NCBI GenBank assembly: GCA_965215825.1
Contig: CBDCEM010000002.1
Span: forward strand, 248,001-312,000
Reading direction: 5' to 3'
Source of the DNA: JAWPMT01 sp965215825
GTDB taxonomy: Bacteria; Bacteroidota; Bacteroidia; Cytophagales; Cyclobacteriaceae
DNA length: 64,000 nucleotides
Part shown: positions 26,577 through 36,422 of the stretch, piece after piece
Layout of the letters: every line of letters begins with the position of its first letter
How positions within the stretch are numbered: the first letter of the stretch is position 1
Position numbers and translations under genes: made by a program
Notes under the pieces: generated by a model
What the model was told of the DNA's origin: nothing
The model's database searches: none
What the model saw: the letters and a program-made list of their open reading frames with translations, nothing else

Positions 26577-28360
26577 ACACTCAAAAGCTTGAAAGAACTC
26601 AATACAATCTACTTCCAGATGACCCAGGTGTCTATAGATTCTTTGATGATGAAGGAATCATTTATGTAGGTAAAGCCAAGAATCTTAAAAAAAGGGTCGC
26701 TAGCTATTTTACAAAAGGTGACCATAACCGAAAAACTTATAAGCTGGTTCAGGAAATTCGGTACATAGAAGTTACAGTCGTAAATTCCGAATTTGATGCG
26801 TTGCTACTTGAAAATAGTCTGATCAAAGAAAATCAGCCCAAGTACAACATCCTCTTGAAAGATGACAAGAGCTTTCCAAGTATTTGCATTACCAATGAGC
26901 GTTTCCCCAGGATATATTCTACCAGAAGAATAGATCGCAGCAAAGGGCAATACTTTGGGCCTTACACAAGTGTAAAGGCAATGAACAATGTGCTGGATCT
27001 TATTCGGAAACTTTACAAAATCCGTACGTGTAATTTCAATCTATCCGAATCAAACATTTCAAAAGGGAAATTCAAAGTCTGTCTCGAATTTCATATTGGC
27101 AACTGCCTGGGCCCATGTGAAGGTCTACAGGAAGAGCATGAATATATGATTGAAATCGCGCAGGCAAAAGAAATCTTGAAAGGTAACATCAGTCCAATTA
27201 GAAAATCATTTGTTGGACAAATGCAGGAAGCTGCCAACGAATTGAATTTCGAACTTGCCCAATCCCTTAAAGTCAAATTAGAATACCTGGAAAAATTTCA
27301 GATTAAGTCACTTATTGTCCAGCAGAAACTTACGAATTTGGATGTCTTCACTATCCTGCATGACGATCCCAAGTCCTATATCAATTTTATGATGATTGAG
27401 GAAGGCACTATCAAGATCTCTGAAACTGTAGAAGTAAAAAACAATCTTACGAATAGGTCTGAAGATATATTGCAACATTCAATGTTGTCATTGCGAGACA
27501 AATATCAAAGCTCTAACAAGGAAATCCTGACCAATATTGAACTTGAAGATTGGCCAGAAATCAGCATAACTGTTCCTAAAATTGGAGATAAGAAAAAATT
27601 GATTGATCTCTCTCTCAAGAATGCCTTCATGACAAAGCGGGAGAAACAAGCACAGGCAGAAAATATCAAAAACAAACCAAATCATGCCTTGATTGAGCTT
27701 AAGAAGGAACTACAGCTTACTGAAATGCCCTATCATATCGAATGCTTTGATAATTCCAACATTCAGGGCACTCACCCTGTAGCATCAATGGTCTGTTTTA
27801 AAAATGGAAAACCCTCCAAGAAAGATTATAGGAAATTTAATATCAAAACCGTAGTGGGTCCAGATGATTTCTCTTCTATGTATGAAATTGTCACGAGACG
27901 ATATGCAAAGCTTAAAAATGAGGAGTTACCGTATCCCAAATTAATTGTAATTGATGGGGGTAAAGGCCAACTAAGCGCTGCAGTAAAAGCATTGAAGGAC
28001 CTGGATGTTTATGGAGAGATTCCAATAGTAGGTATCGCAAAACGTCTTGAAGAGATCTACGTTCCCTATGATCCCATTCCTTTGCATATCAGCAAAAAAT
28101 CTGAAGGATTAAAACTCCTTCAACACGCTCGTGATGAAGCACATCGCTTTGCTATCACATTTCATCGTCAAAAACGTTCTAAATCTTCTCTTAAATCCGA
28201 ATTGGATGAGATTGATGGAATTGGTCAAAAGACCCGTGAATTGTTGTTTCGTGAATTTGGAAGTGTCGAAAAAATAAAAAAAGCGGATTTCGAGAAATTA
28301 AGCGCCGCTGTAGGATCCAGCAAAGCACAACTCTTGAAATCCGCTTTTAAGAATTCTTAG
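26573..28360 (+). CDS. uvrC: Excinuclease ABC subunit C
   Basis: UvrC of 595 residues makes the two cuts beside DNA damage. The GIY-YIG nuclease is at the start (GVYRFF...IIYVGKAKNLKKRV), the UVR motif that meets UvrB is near residue 220 (ELNFELAQSLKVKLEYL), the RNase H-like nuclease begins FDNSNIQGTHPVASMV, and helix-hairpin-helix repeats end the protein. All parts are present. Its last 4 bp overlap the convergent FISUMP gene. Confidence 0.97.
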   Translation: MNTQKLERTQYNLLPDDPGVYRFFDDEGIIYVGKAKNLKKRVASYFTKGDHNRKTYKLVQEIRYIEVTVVNSEFDALLLENSLIKENQPKYNILLKDDKSFPSICITNERFPRIYSTRRIDRSKGQYFGPYTSVKAMNNVLDLIRKLYKIRTCNFNLSESNISKGKFKVCLEFHIGNCLGPCEGLQEEHEYMIEIAQAKEILKGNISPIRKSFVGQMQEAANELNFELAQSLKVKLEYLEKFQIKSLIVQQKLTNLDVFTILHDDPKSYINFMMIEEGTIKISETVEVKNNLTNRSEDILQHSMLSLRDKYQSSNKEILTNIELEDWPEISITVPKIGDKKKLIDLSLKNAFMTKREKQAQAENIKNKPNHALIELKKELQLTEMPYHIECFDNSNIQGTHPVASMVCFKNGKPSKKDYRKFNIKTVVGPDDFSSMYEIVTRRYAKLKNEELPYPKLIVIDGGKGQLSAAVKALKDLDVYGEIPIVGIAKRLEEIYVPYDPIPLHISKKSEGLKLLQHARDEAHRFAITFHRQKRSKSSLKSELDEIDGIGQKTRELLFREFGSVEKIKKADFEKLSAAVGSSKAQLLKSAFKNS

Positions 28361-28938
28361 AAATCTTTTATGCAACGAACGCTATTGCGGTGATAGTTAC
28401 CAATGGGTCCGTGATAGATGTCAGGAGAACTTTCCTGAACGGTTATTAATCCCGCCGTATTAGAGCTTCTATTCTCCGAATCCCAATAGTTACCACTTAT
28501 ACCTACTTGACGAAACGTTGTTCCATCAGGTTCTCCAAAACCACCTAGCAAAAGATTCATTCCGCTTTCTCCACCATCTATTAATGCCGGAGACGCTTCA
28601 TTCATACCACCATATTTTGAGGTTAGAAGATTCCAATCCTTAACGGTAGGCAATCTCCAGCCTTCAGGACACGCGTTTTGTGCCGATTCGAAGTTATAAA
28701 GTCTACCATATACCTCGCAATATGCAGGCTCACTGGCATAACAATAAGAACCTTCTACTTCATAATTCAAGTTTTGAACCATCCAAGTTCGCTTGACAGA
28801 AACTCCACCAACTAGTGGTATGCTAAATGTCACAATCTTGTATGATTTCCCATCTCTTGAATCAGAAAGGGTGGATTCTTCCTGCGCCATTAGGCAGAAA
28901 GAACAAAAAACAAAAAGTAAAGCAAATATAGATTTCAC
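28357..28938 (-). CDS. FISUMP-domain exported protein
   Basis: The product has a signal peptide (GTG start, MKSIFALLFVFCSFCLMAQ) and a domain of the Fibrobacter-type major paralogous (FISUMP) family: VKRTWMVQNLNYEV, GRLYNFESAQNACPEGWRLPTVKDW and NYWDSENRS. These domains occur in surface and secreted proteins of Bacteroidota and resemble the SUMF1 fold; the function is unknown. At 193 residues it is a single domain. It lies behind gldN and may be transcribed with the gliding genes, 34 nt away. Confidence 0.75.
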   Translation of the reverse strand: MKSIFALLFVFCSFCLMAQEESTLSDSRDGKSYKIVTFSIPLVGGVSVKRTWMVQNLNYEVEGSYCYASEPAYCEVYGRLYNFESAQNACPEGWRLPTVKDWNLLTSKYGGMNEASPALIDGGESGMNLLLGGFGEPDGTTFRQVGISGNYWDSENRSSNTAGLITVQESSPDIYHGPIGNYHRNSVRCIKDF

Positions 28939-28971
28939 GGTAAATCAGTTGATTTTACAAGGAGGAGAAAC

Positions 28972-29826
28972 TTAGTACTCCCAAAGTTCTGACTCATACT
29001 CCATTAAGTCATACTCATATTTCTGCTGAATAATCATCGCATTCAAAGGATCTTGCTGGATCAAATCAGGGTATTGCTGGCGAATATCAATATCATCAGC
29101 ATTAGAAATTTTCGTAATCGGCGCTGAAAATAGTCTCAATTCGAAAGCATCCGCAAAATTCAAGTGACTTGCCTGGTTCTGTGTATTATACCAAATGGCT
29201 TTGTCCGCATAATGGGTCTTAAATAACTCCACCACATCATCATACTTGAAGTGACCAGCGAGTTTTTCAAACCCTCCAGGATTCCAATCTGTACCGGCAC
29301 TTGCAGGAAGGTACAGGCTTACAGTCTGGATATAATTGTACATACGTGACCTGTTTCTATCGAAGACAACCTCTTCTTTTAGATAAAGTACCGTAAACAA
29401 TTCCGCGGGAATATCATCACGTTTTGGTCCATCATCAACTTCTTCTGTCTCATTTGCAGAATCATTATCATCAAAAGAGTTGAAGTCTCCACCGATAAAA
29501 GGATTCTCTTCTCGTTCAACAGAGATGTTAGACGAAAACTGGATATCAGGCATGAAATTGATGCAAGAGTCGGACCCATAAGGTCTCAACAATCCTTCCT
29601 CAACCGCCTGGATCAACAATCGAGATATCTCTCCATTTGTAGAGTTGAATGGCTTGTTCTGCTTTTCGCCCAAGTTCATTCTTCTCCATACCGTCTTCTT
29701 AAAAAGACTGTAACTCTGCGGAACATCCGGCTTGATTAAAGGCACACTTTGTGGCGCCTCTTGCGCAGCCACCATAAATGGAGCTACGATCAAGCACATC
29801 AAAATAACAATAACAAATTTTTTCAT
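28972..29826 (-). CDS. gldN: Gliding/type IX secretion protein GldN
   Basis: GldN (PorN) forms, with GldK, the periplasmic ring of the type IX secretion machine. The protein has a signal peptide ending at VAAQ, a conserved YSLFKKTVWRRMNLGEKQN segment near residue 40 and DRNRSRMYNYIQTVSLYLP near residue 160. At 284 residues the length is usual. An Asp/Glu-rich stretch at about 110-135 (DFNSFDDNDSANETEEVDDG) looks like a disordered insert. It is the last of the gldK-N genes, 22 nt behind gldM. Confidence 0.94.
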   Translation of the reverse strand: MKKFVIVILMCLIVAPFMVAAQEAPQSVPLIKPDVPQSYSLFKKTVWRRMNLGEKQNKPFNSTNGEISRLLIQAVEEGLLRPYGSDSCINFMPDIQFSSNISVEREENPFIGGDFNSFDDNDSANETEEVDDGPKRDDIPAELFTVLYLKEEVVFDRNRSRMYNYIQTVSLYLPASAGTDWNPGGFEKLAGHFKYDDVVELFKTHYADKAIWYNTQNQASHLNFADAFELRLFSAPITKISNADDIDIRQQYPDLIQQDPLNAMIIQQKYEYDLMEYESELWEY

Positions 29827-29848
29827 ACCTATCCTATTACACCAAAGA

Positions 29849-31477
29849 TTACTTCAAAGGAATGCTGATGAAGGAACTTGATCGGCTGATCGGAAAATCC
29901 TCAACATCTCCTCTGAAATTCTTTCTTTGTACTTTTTTGATTTCGACGACCAATTGATCACCTTTTCTGGCTTGTGCAGCGATAGCTCTTAAATCTATTC
30001 TGCCACCACCTCTAATGACCTTTCTACCAATGCCTCCACTAACCAAAGTAACTTCAGCTTGAGAAATCTGAAACTGCGCATCATCCGGTAAGAATTCAGC
30101 AAAACTTTTGTCAGGTTGAGCTCTCAAAAACAGTCTTTGAGTCTTGGCGCTGATCCCTTGCTTTAAATCAATTTCACCCCGGTCAGTTCCTGAAACAATC
30201 GCTGGAGCTGGGATACCTCGCACACCGAACTCTCTGCTACCAATTGGATTACCACTGCTGGCAACACTCAACGTAACTTTTCCAAGTCTTTTAGGTACTA
30301 CAGTAACCTGACCAGTTTCAGAACCTGGTATTGCGTCGCCTCCATTAACTGTAAATCGAGGGTTATACGCATTTCCTAGGGCCTGAACTTTCACATTCAG
30401 TTTATTTCCACAATTCAAGTAAAGCGCGTTTACAGATTGAGACTGGATATCGATGACAGGTTTAACAACGAAGTATTCAATATCTGTCTCAAATACCTGG
30501 TCACCATAAGCGATCTCGGCTTTGAATGTTTTTCTAGCAATTCCTTCTTTGTTATAAGCTCCGGGAGTAGCAGTAAACGACACTTGCCCCTGACCATCTT
30601 CTCCGACAGAAATTGTAGCACCATTATACTTCATTTCTGGTTTTGCACCAGATGCGGAAGCTGCTACAAACATCTTCGCCTCGTATTTGGTACCAGCAGC
30701 CACGTATTTCGACTCTGGGTTCACCATCGGTAAGATGTTATCAAAAGAAAGGTCTCCGAGACCAACTCTACTAACCAAATAATCCAAGGCAGCTGTTTCA
30801 TAACTCAACATCTGGGCCTGAAACTCACTAACTGTTGCTAATCCTGCAGGGGTTGGTGAAGAATCAAAAGCCAGTTGCGCGAATCCTTTACCTTCCTGGT
30901 TTGGGTCGTTTTTGTAAACTTCATTTTCTGAAGCATCCTGTGTGATGTAGTGGAACTTCGACAAAATGTCTTCACCAGCTCCATTTTCCTTCATTAAATC
31001 CCGAATAAAATCAACTTGATTGTCTAAGTGTTGCGATAGTAATTCACCGTGACCTTTTCCATTTTCAGAAATAGGCATCATGTAATTTCCAACCTTGTCG
31101 TAATCCGTTTTCCCAACCAGGTGAAGTCGATCTCCATCGTGACCTTCTATGTAGCCACCGGTTATTTCAACAAACGCATCCTTATATGCTTCGAGTGTAT
31201 CAAAAAGAACATTCGACTTCTCTCGCAAAGCCCTTGCTGCTTCAAGCACTTTTACATCTTTCTCTCTATCGCCTTTTTCAGTAACGTTCGCCGCCATTTG
31301 TTTAATGGTTGTATTCGTTCTAGCGACCGTTTCATCGTTGGCTCGTTCTAAACTTTCATTTATGAAAATAAACTTGTCAATCACGGTTGAACTTACATTC
31401 AGTGCTAACAATGCTGTTAGTACCAAATACATCATCCCGATCATTTTTTGACGTGGGGTTTCCTTTCCTCCTGACAT
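29849..31477 (-). CDS. gldM: Gliding/type IX secretion motor protein GldM
   Basis: GldM (PorM) is the periplasmic arm of the proton-driven motor. It has a single N-terminal membrane helix (about residues 12-30, GMMYLVLTALLALNVSS) after the conserved SGGKETPRQKMI, then a helical bundle and several Ig-like domains (for example the GNKLNVKVQALG and EFGVRGIPAP regions), 542 residues in all. The length and order match the family. It follows gldL with a 31 nt gap. Confidence 0.95.
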   Translation of the reverse strand: MSGGKETPRQKMIGMMYLVLTALLALNVSSTVIDKFIFINESLERANDETVARTNTTIKQMAANVTEKGDREKDVKVLEAARALREKSNVLFDTLEAYKDAFVEITGGYIEGHDGDRLHLVGKTDYDKVGNYMMPISENGKGHGELLSQHLDNQVDFIRDLMKENGAGEDILSKFHYITQDASENEVYKNDPNQEGKGFAQLAFDSSPTPAGLATVSEFQAQMLSYETAALDYLVSRVGLGDLSFDNILPMVNPESKYVAAGTKYEAKMFVAASASGAKPEMKYNGATISVGEDGQGQVSFTATPGAYNKEGIARKTFKAEIAYGDQVFETDIEYFVVKPVIDIQSQSVNALYLNCGNKLNVKVQALGNAYNPRFTVNGGDAIPGSETGQVTVVPKRLGKVTLSVASSGNPIGSREFGVRGIPAPAIVSGTDRGEIDLKQGISAKTQRLFLRAQPDKSFAEFLPDDAQFQISQAEVTLVSGGIGRKVIRGGGRIDLRAIAAQARKGDQLVVEIKKVQRKNFRGDVEDFPISRSSSFISIPLK

Positions 31478-31508
31478 AACTTATATAGTAAGTTAGATTT
31501 TTTAAGTA

Positions 31509-32315
31509 TTAACCTTTCATCGCAGTAAGCATGTTACCGTACACTTTGTTTAGTGATGCGACGTTGGTTGTCAACTTGTTCAATTCTTTTTGGAATTCCG
31601 CAGTTTCTTTTCCAGTTTCTGCCATTCCCTCCAATGCGGTAGTCAAATTAGAATAGAACTTGCTTAGTGCTTTTGTATGATTCTGAGAATCTTTCAATTC
31701 CATCTCATACAAGGCATTCAACGCACCAAGGCTCTTGGTTACATTCTGTACTTGACCATGATATTCTTTCGCGTCTTTTGTAGCATCTGCCATAGCAGTC
31801 ATTGCTGTCATAGTAGAAGCGTAAGACTTATTCATTTCAGAAAGTGATTTCGAAGCAGACTTTACATTACCAGCATAGTCATTCGTTGCTACGGCTGCAT
31901 CACTCAAATTAGACATTTTCTTTGCAGAATCTGCCAGGTTTTTCATTCCATCACCCAGGCTTTTGATCAAATCAGGACCAACTTTCGCATCTGCAAGCAT
32001 TTTGTCCATTTGAGCAGAAGCACCAGTACTAACAGGCGCAGCAACTGCTTTTCTTTTGGACGGACCATCATAATCGTCTCCCAATTCCGGATAAACTTTT
32101 GCCCAATCCGGTTCTTTGTGCATTGGCTCAAAAGCACTAAGAAGGAAAATGATTGCCTCTGTTGTTAAACCTATTCCAAGCATCTCACCTGCACCAGGAA
32201 GGTGAAGAATTTTGAACATCGCACCAACAATTACAATCGCGGCTCCGATGCCATAAACCTTAGGCATTATTGTGGAAAACAGAAGCTCTGTAAATCCGCC
32301 TTTTCTACCACTCAT
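31509..32315 (-). CDS. gldL: Gliding/type IX secretion motor protein GldL
   Basis: GldL (PorL) surrounds the GldM helix as a proton channel. Two membrane helices are near the N-terminus (VYGIGAAIVIVGAMFKIL and TTEAIIFLLSAF); the Glu in the second, at about residue 53, is the candidate for the conserved proton-binding acid. The rest is a cytoplasmic Ala/Lys/Ser-rich helical domain of about 190 residues. Length 268. Confidence 0.94.
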   Translation of the reverse strand: MSGRKGGFTELLFSTIMPKVYGIGAAIVIVGAMFKILHLPGAGEMLGIGLTTEAIIFLLSAFEPMHKEPDWAKVYPELGDDYDGPSKRKAVAAPVSTGASAQMDKMLADAKVGPDLIKSLGDGMKNLADSAKKMSNLSDAAVATNDYAGNVKSASKSLSEMNKSYASTMTAMTAMADATKDAKEYHGQVQNVTKSLGALNALYEMELKDSQNHTKALSKFYSNLTTALEGMAETGKETAEFQKELNKLTTNVASLNKVYGNMLTAMKG

Positions 32316-32355
32316 TATTATCGTATTTAGGTTAGTAAATTATTCCAAGTAAAAA

Positions 32356-33405
32356 TTAAAATTCATATCCAGAAGAACGCCCCAAATAGGTCATCGCACA
32401 TCTGAACCCTAAAGAAGCTCTTGTCGTGTCCTTATGTTCGAAAGTTCTTGTACCTGTTTCAAGGAAGTACGCGATATCTTTCCAGGAACCTCCCCTCACG
32501 ACCTTATTGTCGACACGTTCGTCGTAATAAGTCGGGTTCATATCCCATACTAAAGGCACTGAAGCTGGATTGTAAGCATCCTCACACCACTCTGCAACGT
32601 TGCCAGACATATCGTATAGTCCATAATCGTTTGCGAAGAAAGTACCCACCGGCGATGTATAAGCGAAACCATCATCAAAATAGTTTCCACGACCGGGTTT
32701 GAAGTTTGCAAGCAAACAACCTCTGGCATTTCTCACATAAGGATTACCCCAGGGGTATTTGGCCATATCACGACCCCCTCTTGAGGCGTATTCCCATTCT
32801 GCTTCTGAAGGCAATCTGAAATTCGGCATCACAGGAAGTCCAACTTCCTGACGCCAGTTATTCAAATAATTGGTTCTCCATGTACAGAAATATTTCGCTG
32901 CATTCCAATCCACACCAACTACTGGATAATCATCAAAAGCTGGATGTGACCAGTAGTAAGAAACCAAAGGATCACCCATATGATGGGTAAAGTCTCTGGA
33001 CCAAACCGTAGTATCCGGCATCAAGTCAGCAATTGAAAAACCAGCAGGAAGATCTACTTCAGAACCTTCGGAAAGGTCTTCTGTAAATTGTCTGTACTCG
33101 TTATTGGTTATTTCCGTCGCATCCAAAAAGAATGCGGAAATAGTGACTTGTTTGTTGAAATTGATTTGGGTCGCTGCAACGTCCTCGTCAGCCTGTCCCA
33201 TGTGGAAAGTTCCGGAAGGAACAGACACCATGCCAAATGGCCGGGTCATCTCCCAACCCTGGCGATCCTGGGCACCTAGCAATTCTCCATTGTCTGACCG
33301 ATTTCGTCCTCCGCCGCCGATGCCGAAGAGGCCGCAGCTTTGAAGAATTACTGACGCACACACAATGCTTAAAGTAGATAACTTATAAACACGCATAATA
33401 CTCAT
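32356..33405 (-). CDS. gldK: Gliding/type IX secretion lipoprotein GldK
   Basis: GldK (PorK) is an outer-membrane lipoprotein that forms the ring with GldN. The signal ends in a lipobox (VILQSC) and a SUMF1-like formylglycine-generating fold follows: GMVSVPSGTFHMGQADED, TNNEYRQF, RLPSEAEWEYASRGG, DMSGNVAEWCEDAYNP and LGFRCAMTYLG. The enzymatic activity of the fold is thought lost in this family. 349 residues. First gene of the gld block, 145 nt behind the porP gene. Confidence 0.94.
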   Translation of the reverse strand: MSIMRVYKLSTLSIVCASVILQSCGLFGIGGGGRNRSDNGELLGAQDRQGWEMTRPFGMVSVPSGTFHMGQADEDVAATQINFNKQVTISAFFLDATEITNNEYRQFTEDLSEGSEVDLPAGFSIADLMPDTTVWSRDFTHHMGDPLVSYYWSHPAFDDYPVVGVDWNAAKYFCTWRTNYLNNWRQEVGLPVMPNFRLPSEAEWEYASRGGRDMAKYPWGNPYVRNARGCLLANFKPGRGNYFDDGFAYTSPVGTFFANDYGLYDMSGNVAEWCEDAYNPASVPLVWDMNPTYYDERVDNKVVRGGSWKDIAYFLETGTRTFEHKDTTRASLGFRCAMTYLGRSSGYEF

Positions 33406-33550
33406 AACACCTTATTGACTCGCAAGTATGTAAAATAAACAAACTTTAACAAAAATTATTGTGCCTTAAAGAGCTTAAATATATAATCTTAATCTCGATG
33501 AGCGCAAATTTTACTGATAATTAATCGGCTGGATCGGCATTTGAAAAGCG
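33406..33550. other. Gap between porP and gldK
   Basis: This 145 bp stretch is AT-rich and has no open frame. A promoter for gldK would be expected here on the minus strand, but no exact -7 box is visible. Confidence 0.4.
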
Positions 33551-34507
33551 TCAATGGGAGAATCTGGGCGTTTTGATTGCCTTCCGACCACCAAAGATGA
33601 AATTTGGCAAATTGTATTTTATAATAAACTCATGAGAGGTAGGCTGCTTCGCTTCCTGCTCATCCAACACGTAATCCAGGGCATAACCAACTTTAAGCTC
33701 ATTGTTCGCAAGAAAGCTATATCCCACCATAAAAATAATTGACTCATCTCTCCGATAAGAAAGCCCGCCCCAGGCAAGGTTTTTATAATCCGCTAAAACA
33801 CTCAGATCAAACGTGAAAGTATTCAGATCGTATCGTACAAGTGTAGAGGGTCTGATCACAAGGTCTGGGTTGATCTGAAAATCAAATCCTGCCATCGCAT
33901 TGACTGTACGTGCCAGTTCATTTTGTAAACTGTCAAGTCCAAAGTCGAAGCTTGGCTCTAATAAATTTATGGCTGATACGCCAACAAAAAATTTCTTGTA
34001 GGAATTAAAAAAAACGCCAGCTGCCAGGTTCGGATTGAGTTGAGTTTCCTTGCTGCCTACATTAAGTGGGTCCGACGGATCCACAAATCGCAATTCATTA
34101 AAATTTTGTGTCTGAGAAAAAAATCCGGGCATGACACCTATATCCAATGTGCCACGCTTCAGGGTCAATTGATAAGAAACAGGAATCTGAATCTGCAAAT
34201 TGTTGACCGGGCCCAGGTTGTCATTCAACACATGTAATCCTGCACCAGATAAGTAACTGGATTTTACAGGTACCACGAAGGAAAGAAGTTGTGAGTTTGG
34301 TGCTCCTCCTGATCCGTCGAAGGAAGAAGTGTACCCTACCCATTGGGATCTCATCTGAAATGTCGCACTTGCAACGGGTTCGACACCCAAGGCCGCTGGA
34401 TTATAGTACGACCTATTAAACATGTAGTGACTAAAAAAAGCGTCGTTCTGAGCTTTTATGATCAGTGAAAGGGTTAGGAAACCAAAAAGCAACAAGTATC
34501 TCATCAT
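33551..34507 (-). CDS. PorP/SprF-family outer-membrane protein
   Basis: The signal peptide (LLLFGFLTLSLIIKAQ) is followed by the family's start, DAFFSHYMFNRSYYNPAALG, and beta strands that build an outer-membrane barrel. PorP/SprF proteins help type IX machines hold or secrete particular cargo. Many paralogues exist in each genome, so a fixed name such as porP is not certain, but the position directly upstream of gldK is the place of the core copy. 318 residues, with a Met-Met start. Confidence 0.88.
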   Translation of the reverse strand: MMRYLLLFGFLTLSLIIKAQNDAFFSHYMFNRSYYNPAALGVEPVASATFQMRSQWVGYTSSFDGSGGAPNSQLLSFVVPVKSSYLSGAGLHVLNDNLGPVNNLQIQIPVSYQLTLKRGTLDIGVMPGFFSQTQNFNELRFVDPSDPLNVGSKETQLNPNLAAGVFFNSYKKFFVGVSAINLLEPSFDFGLDSLQNELARTVNAMAGFDFQINPDLVIRPSTLVRYDLNTFTFDLSVLADYKNLAWGGLSYRRDESIIFMVGYSFLANNELKVGYALDYVLDEQEAKQPTSHEFIIKYNLPNFIFGGRKAIKTPRFSH

Positions 34508-34562
34508 CTCCTATTACATCTTAGTAGACTATAACCATTACCCGAAAACGGCACTAAAAGTT

Positions 34563-35351
34563 TCAGCTTAGGCCATTTGCCTTTTTAATATATACCTCCA
34601 GTGCTCCCGTCATGGAAGGAGCATTGGGTAATGGCGCTTCAATATCAAGAATCAGCCCAGCATCTTTTACCGCACGAGCCGTAGTGGGCCCGAAGGCTGC
34701 AATTCTGGTGTTATTCTGTTTGAATTCAGGGAAGTTGTCAAACAGTGACGTGATACCTGATGGGCTAAAAAACGCAATAACATCGTAATTCACATCAGCC
34801 AAATCCGAAAGATCACTAGCTACAGTCTTATAAATGATTGCCTCATTATGATCATAGCCATTCGTCTTTAGGAAATTGGGAATATCATCCTTCCTGATAT
34901 TAGAACACGGGAAAAGGTATTTCTCGTTTTTATGTTTCTTCAAAACCTCCAGCAGGTCAGTAGCTGTTCTGACTCCTGTGAATATTTTTCTTTTTCTGAT
35001 TACGATGTACTTCTGTAGGTAATTTGCTGTTTGCTCAGAGATACAGAAGTATTTCATATCTGTTGGTATCTCAACCTTACTTTCAGTCGCCAGACGGAAA
35101 AAATGATCCACGGCATTGCGACTAGTCAAAATCACAGCAGAATGATCCAAAATATTGATTTTCTGCTTGCGGAATTCTCTAATCTCAACCGGATCAATTT
35201 GAATAAAAGGGCGAAAATCGATTTTTATATTATATTTCTCCGCTAAAGGGAAATACGGCGATTTTTCACTGGAAGGTTCGGGTTGCGAAACTAGTATGCT
35301 CTGTACGGTCGTCAATCTGTCTTTATTAGCAAAAAGAACGTCTTCACTCAT
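34563..35351 (-). CDS. hemD: Uroporphyrinogen-III synthase
   Basis: HemD turns hydroxymethylbilane into the ring uroporphyrinogen III. The 262-residue protein has the two-domain HemD pattern: an early AEKYNIKIDFRPFIQIDP region, AVILTSRNAVDHFF in the first domain, and DVIAFFSPSGITSLFDNFPEF then IAAFGPTTARAVKDAGL in the second. Sequence is always weakly kept in this family, so motif support is moderate. In Bacteroidota this gene is often found beside the gld/por genes. It sits 24 nt behind the DUF4271 gene. Confidence 0.85.
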   Translation of the reverse strand: MSEDVLFANKDRLTTVQSILVSQPEPSSEKSPYFPLAEKYNIKIDFRPFIQIDPVEIREFRKQKINILDHSAVILTSRNAVDHFFRLATESKVEIPTDMKYFCISEQTANYLQKYIVIRKRKIFTGVRTATDLLEVLKKHKNEKYLFPCSNIRKDDIPNFLKTNGYDHNEAIIYKTVASDLSDLADVNYDVIAFFSPSGITSLFDNFPEFKQNNTRIAAFGPTTARAVKDAGLILDIEAPLPNAPSMTGALEVYIKKANGLS

Positions 35352-35375
35352 GCCTAATCCTTGTTATCTTTTTCC

Positions 35376-36422
35376 TCAATTCAATAGCCAACTGGCCAGA
35401 ATAAAAGTCGGGAGTATTTCGGTGGTGCAAAGGTAGGAAATAATATGAAGATTTCGATTTGACAAGGCCTTAGGAAATCTGATAAATAACCAAAACAGAA
35501 ATAAAAGGCTGACGATGATGCAAAAAACTGAGCCAAAAACGGGGCTTAAGAAATGATAATCAAGAAACCAGAATGCACTCCACTCTACCAATAACAACAA
35601 TAAAAGAAAGGAATTCAGGAAAAATAAGTATTCCCGAATCTGCGTACCATCAAAACGATAAAATCGAAACAGTCTGGCAATCGAGCGAACCAGAAGAATT
35701 TTCAAGATCATAAAAATCAAAACAAAGCCAATGCTCTTCAGAAACATGGAAATCGCCTGATTGGACGCTTCCCTCGACAAACTTGAAACTTGTTGGAAAC
35801 CAATAAGAATGGCCGCCAAAATGATTAAAAGCACATTGGAAATGGAAACAGCCGCTGTTGCATCAGCTTCTAATTTTCCCTTCCAAAAACCGATAGTAAT
35901 TAACTGGCGAAAAGTGGGCTCATCCACCGATTTCAAGAGAGAAATGAATAATAACAAAAACACAAAAAACATGAGCCACATATTTTCTTGAAATCTGGCC
36001 TCTCTCTCCACGGGTAACTGGTATCTGGCCTCAACTGAGGCCTCAATCTGCAAAATAGTTGCTTGTATACTGGAAAAGTTCTCAGATGATAAGGTGAAAT
36101 ACAAAGTGTCAGTTTGGAAAGATGTTGTTAAATCTTGAAGGTCATAAACCTGGCAACTGTCAGCATTACTTTCAAATAAGCGGCTGTTGATCCAAATATC
36201 AAATTCACTACCACATACCTTTAATAATTGCCCCTCAACGTTTTCCGATACAAGAAAAAACCCGCCTACAGTAATTCCATCATCACTAAAAGCCTGAACC
36301 AAAGTGTTGTCTTCATACCTGATCCAGGCACTCGATAGATCTTGAACTAAGATGGTGTCTTGTTGTGCCAATGCAACCCATGGGCTAAAAAAAATAAATG
36401 TGCAGATAAATTTTCTGATCAT
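35376..36422 (-). CDS. DUF4271-domain membrane protein
   Basis: The protein has a signal-like start, a soluble part of about 150 residues, and seven or so membrane helices in the last 200. The pattern and position match DUF4271 proteins, which accompany hemD and the type IX genes in many Bacteroidota. The function is unknown. The stop codon is 24 nt from hemD and its start overlaps the Omp85-like stop by 1 bp, so the three are tightly linked. Confidence 0.78.
   Translation of the reverse strand: MIRKFICTFIFFSPWVALAQQDTILVQDLSSAWIRYEDNTLVQAFSDDGITVGGFFLVSENVEGQLLKVCGSEFDIWINSRLFESNADSCQVYDLQDLTTSFQTDTLYFTLSSENFSSIQATILQIEASVEARYQLPVEREARFQENMWLMFFVFLLLFISLLKSVDEPTFRQLITIGFWKGKLEADATAAVSISNVLLIILAAILIGFQQVSSLSREASNQAISMFLKSIGFVLIFMILKILLVRSIARLFRFYRFDGTQIREYLFFLNSFLLLLLLVEWSAFWFLDYHFLSPVFGSVFCIIVSLLFLFWLFIRFPKALSNRNLHIISYLCTTEILPTFILASWLLN

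Noticed and set aside
28793..28975. Plus-strand frame across the FISUMP/gldN junction
   Set aside because: It is short, overlaps two well supported minus-strand genes, and shows no signal or motif.
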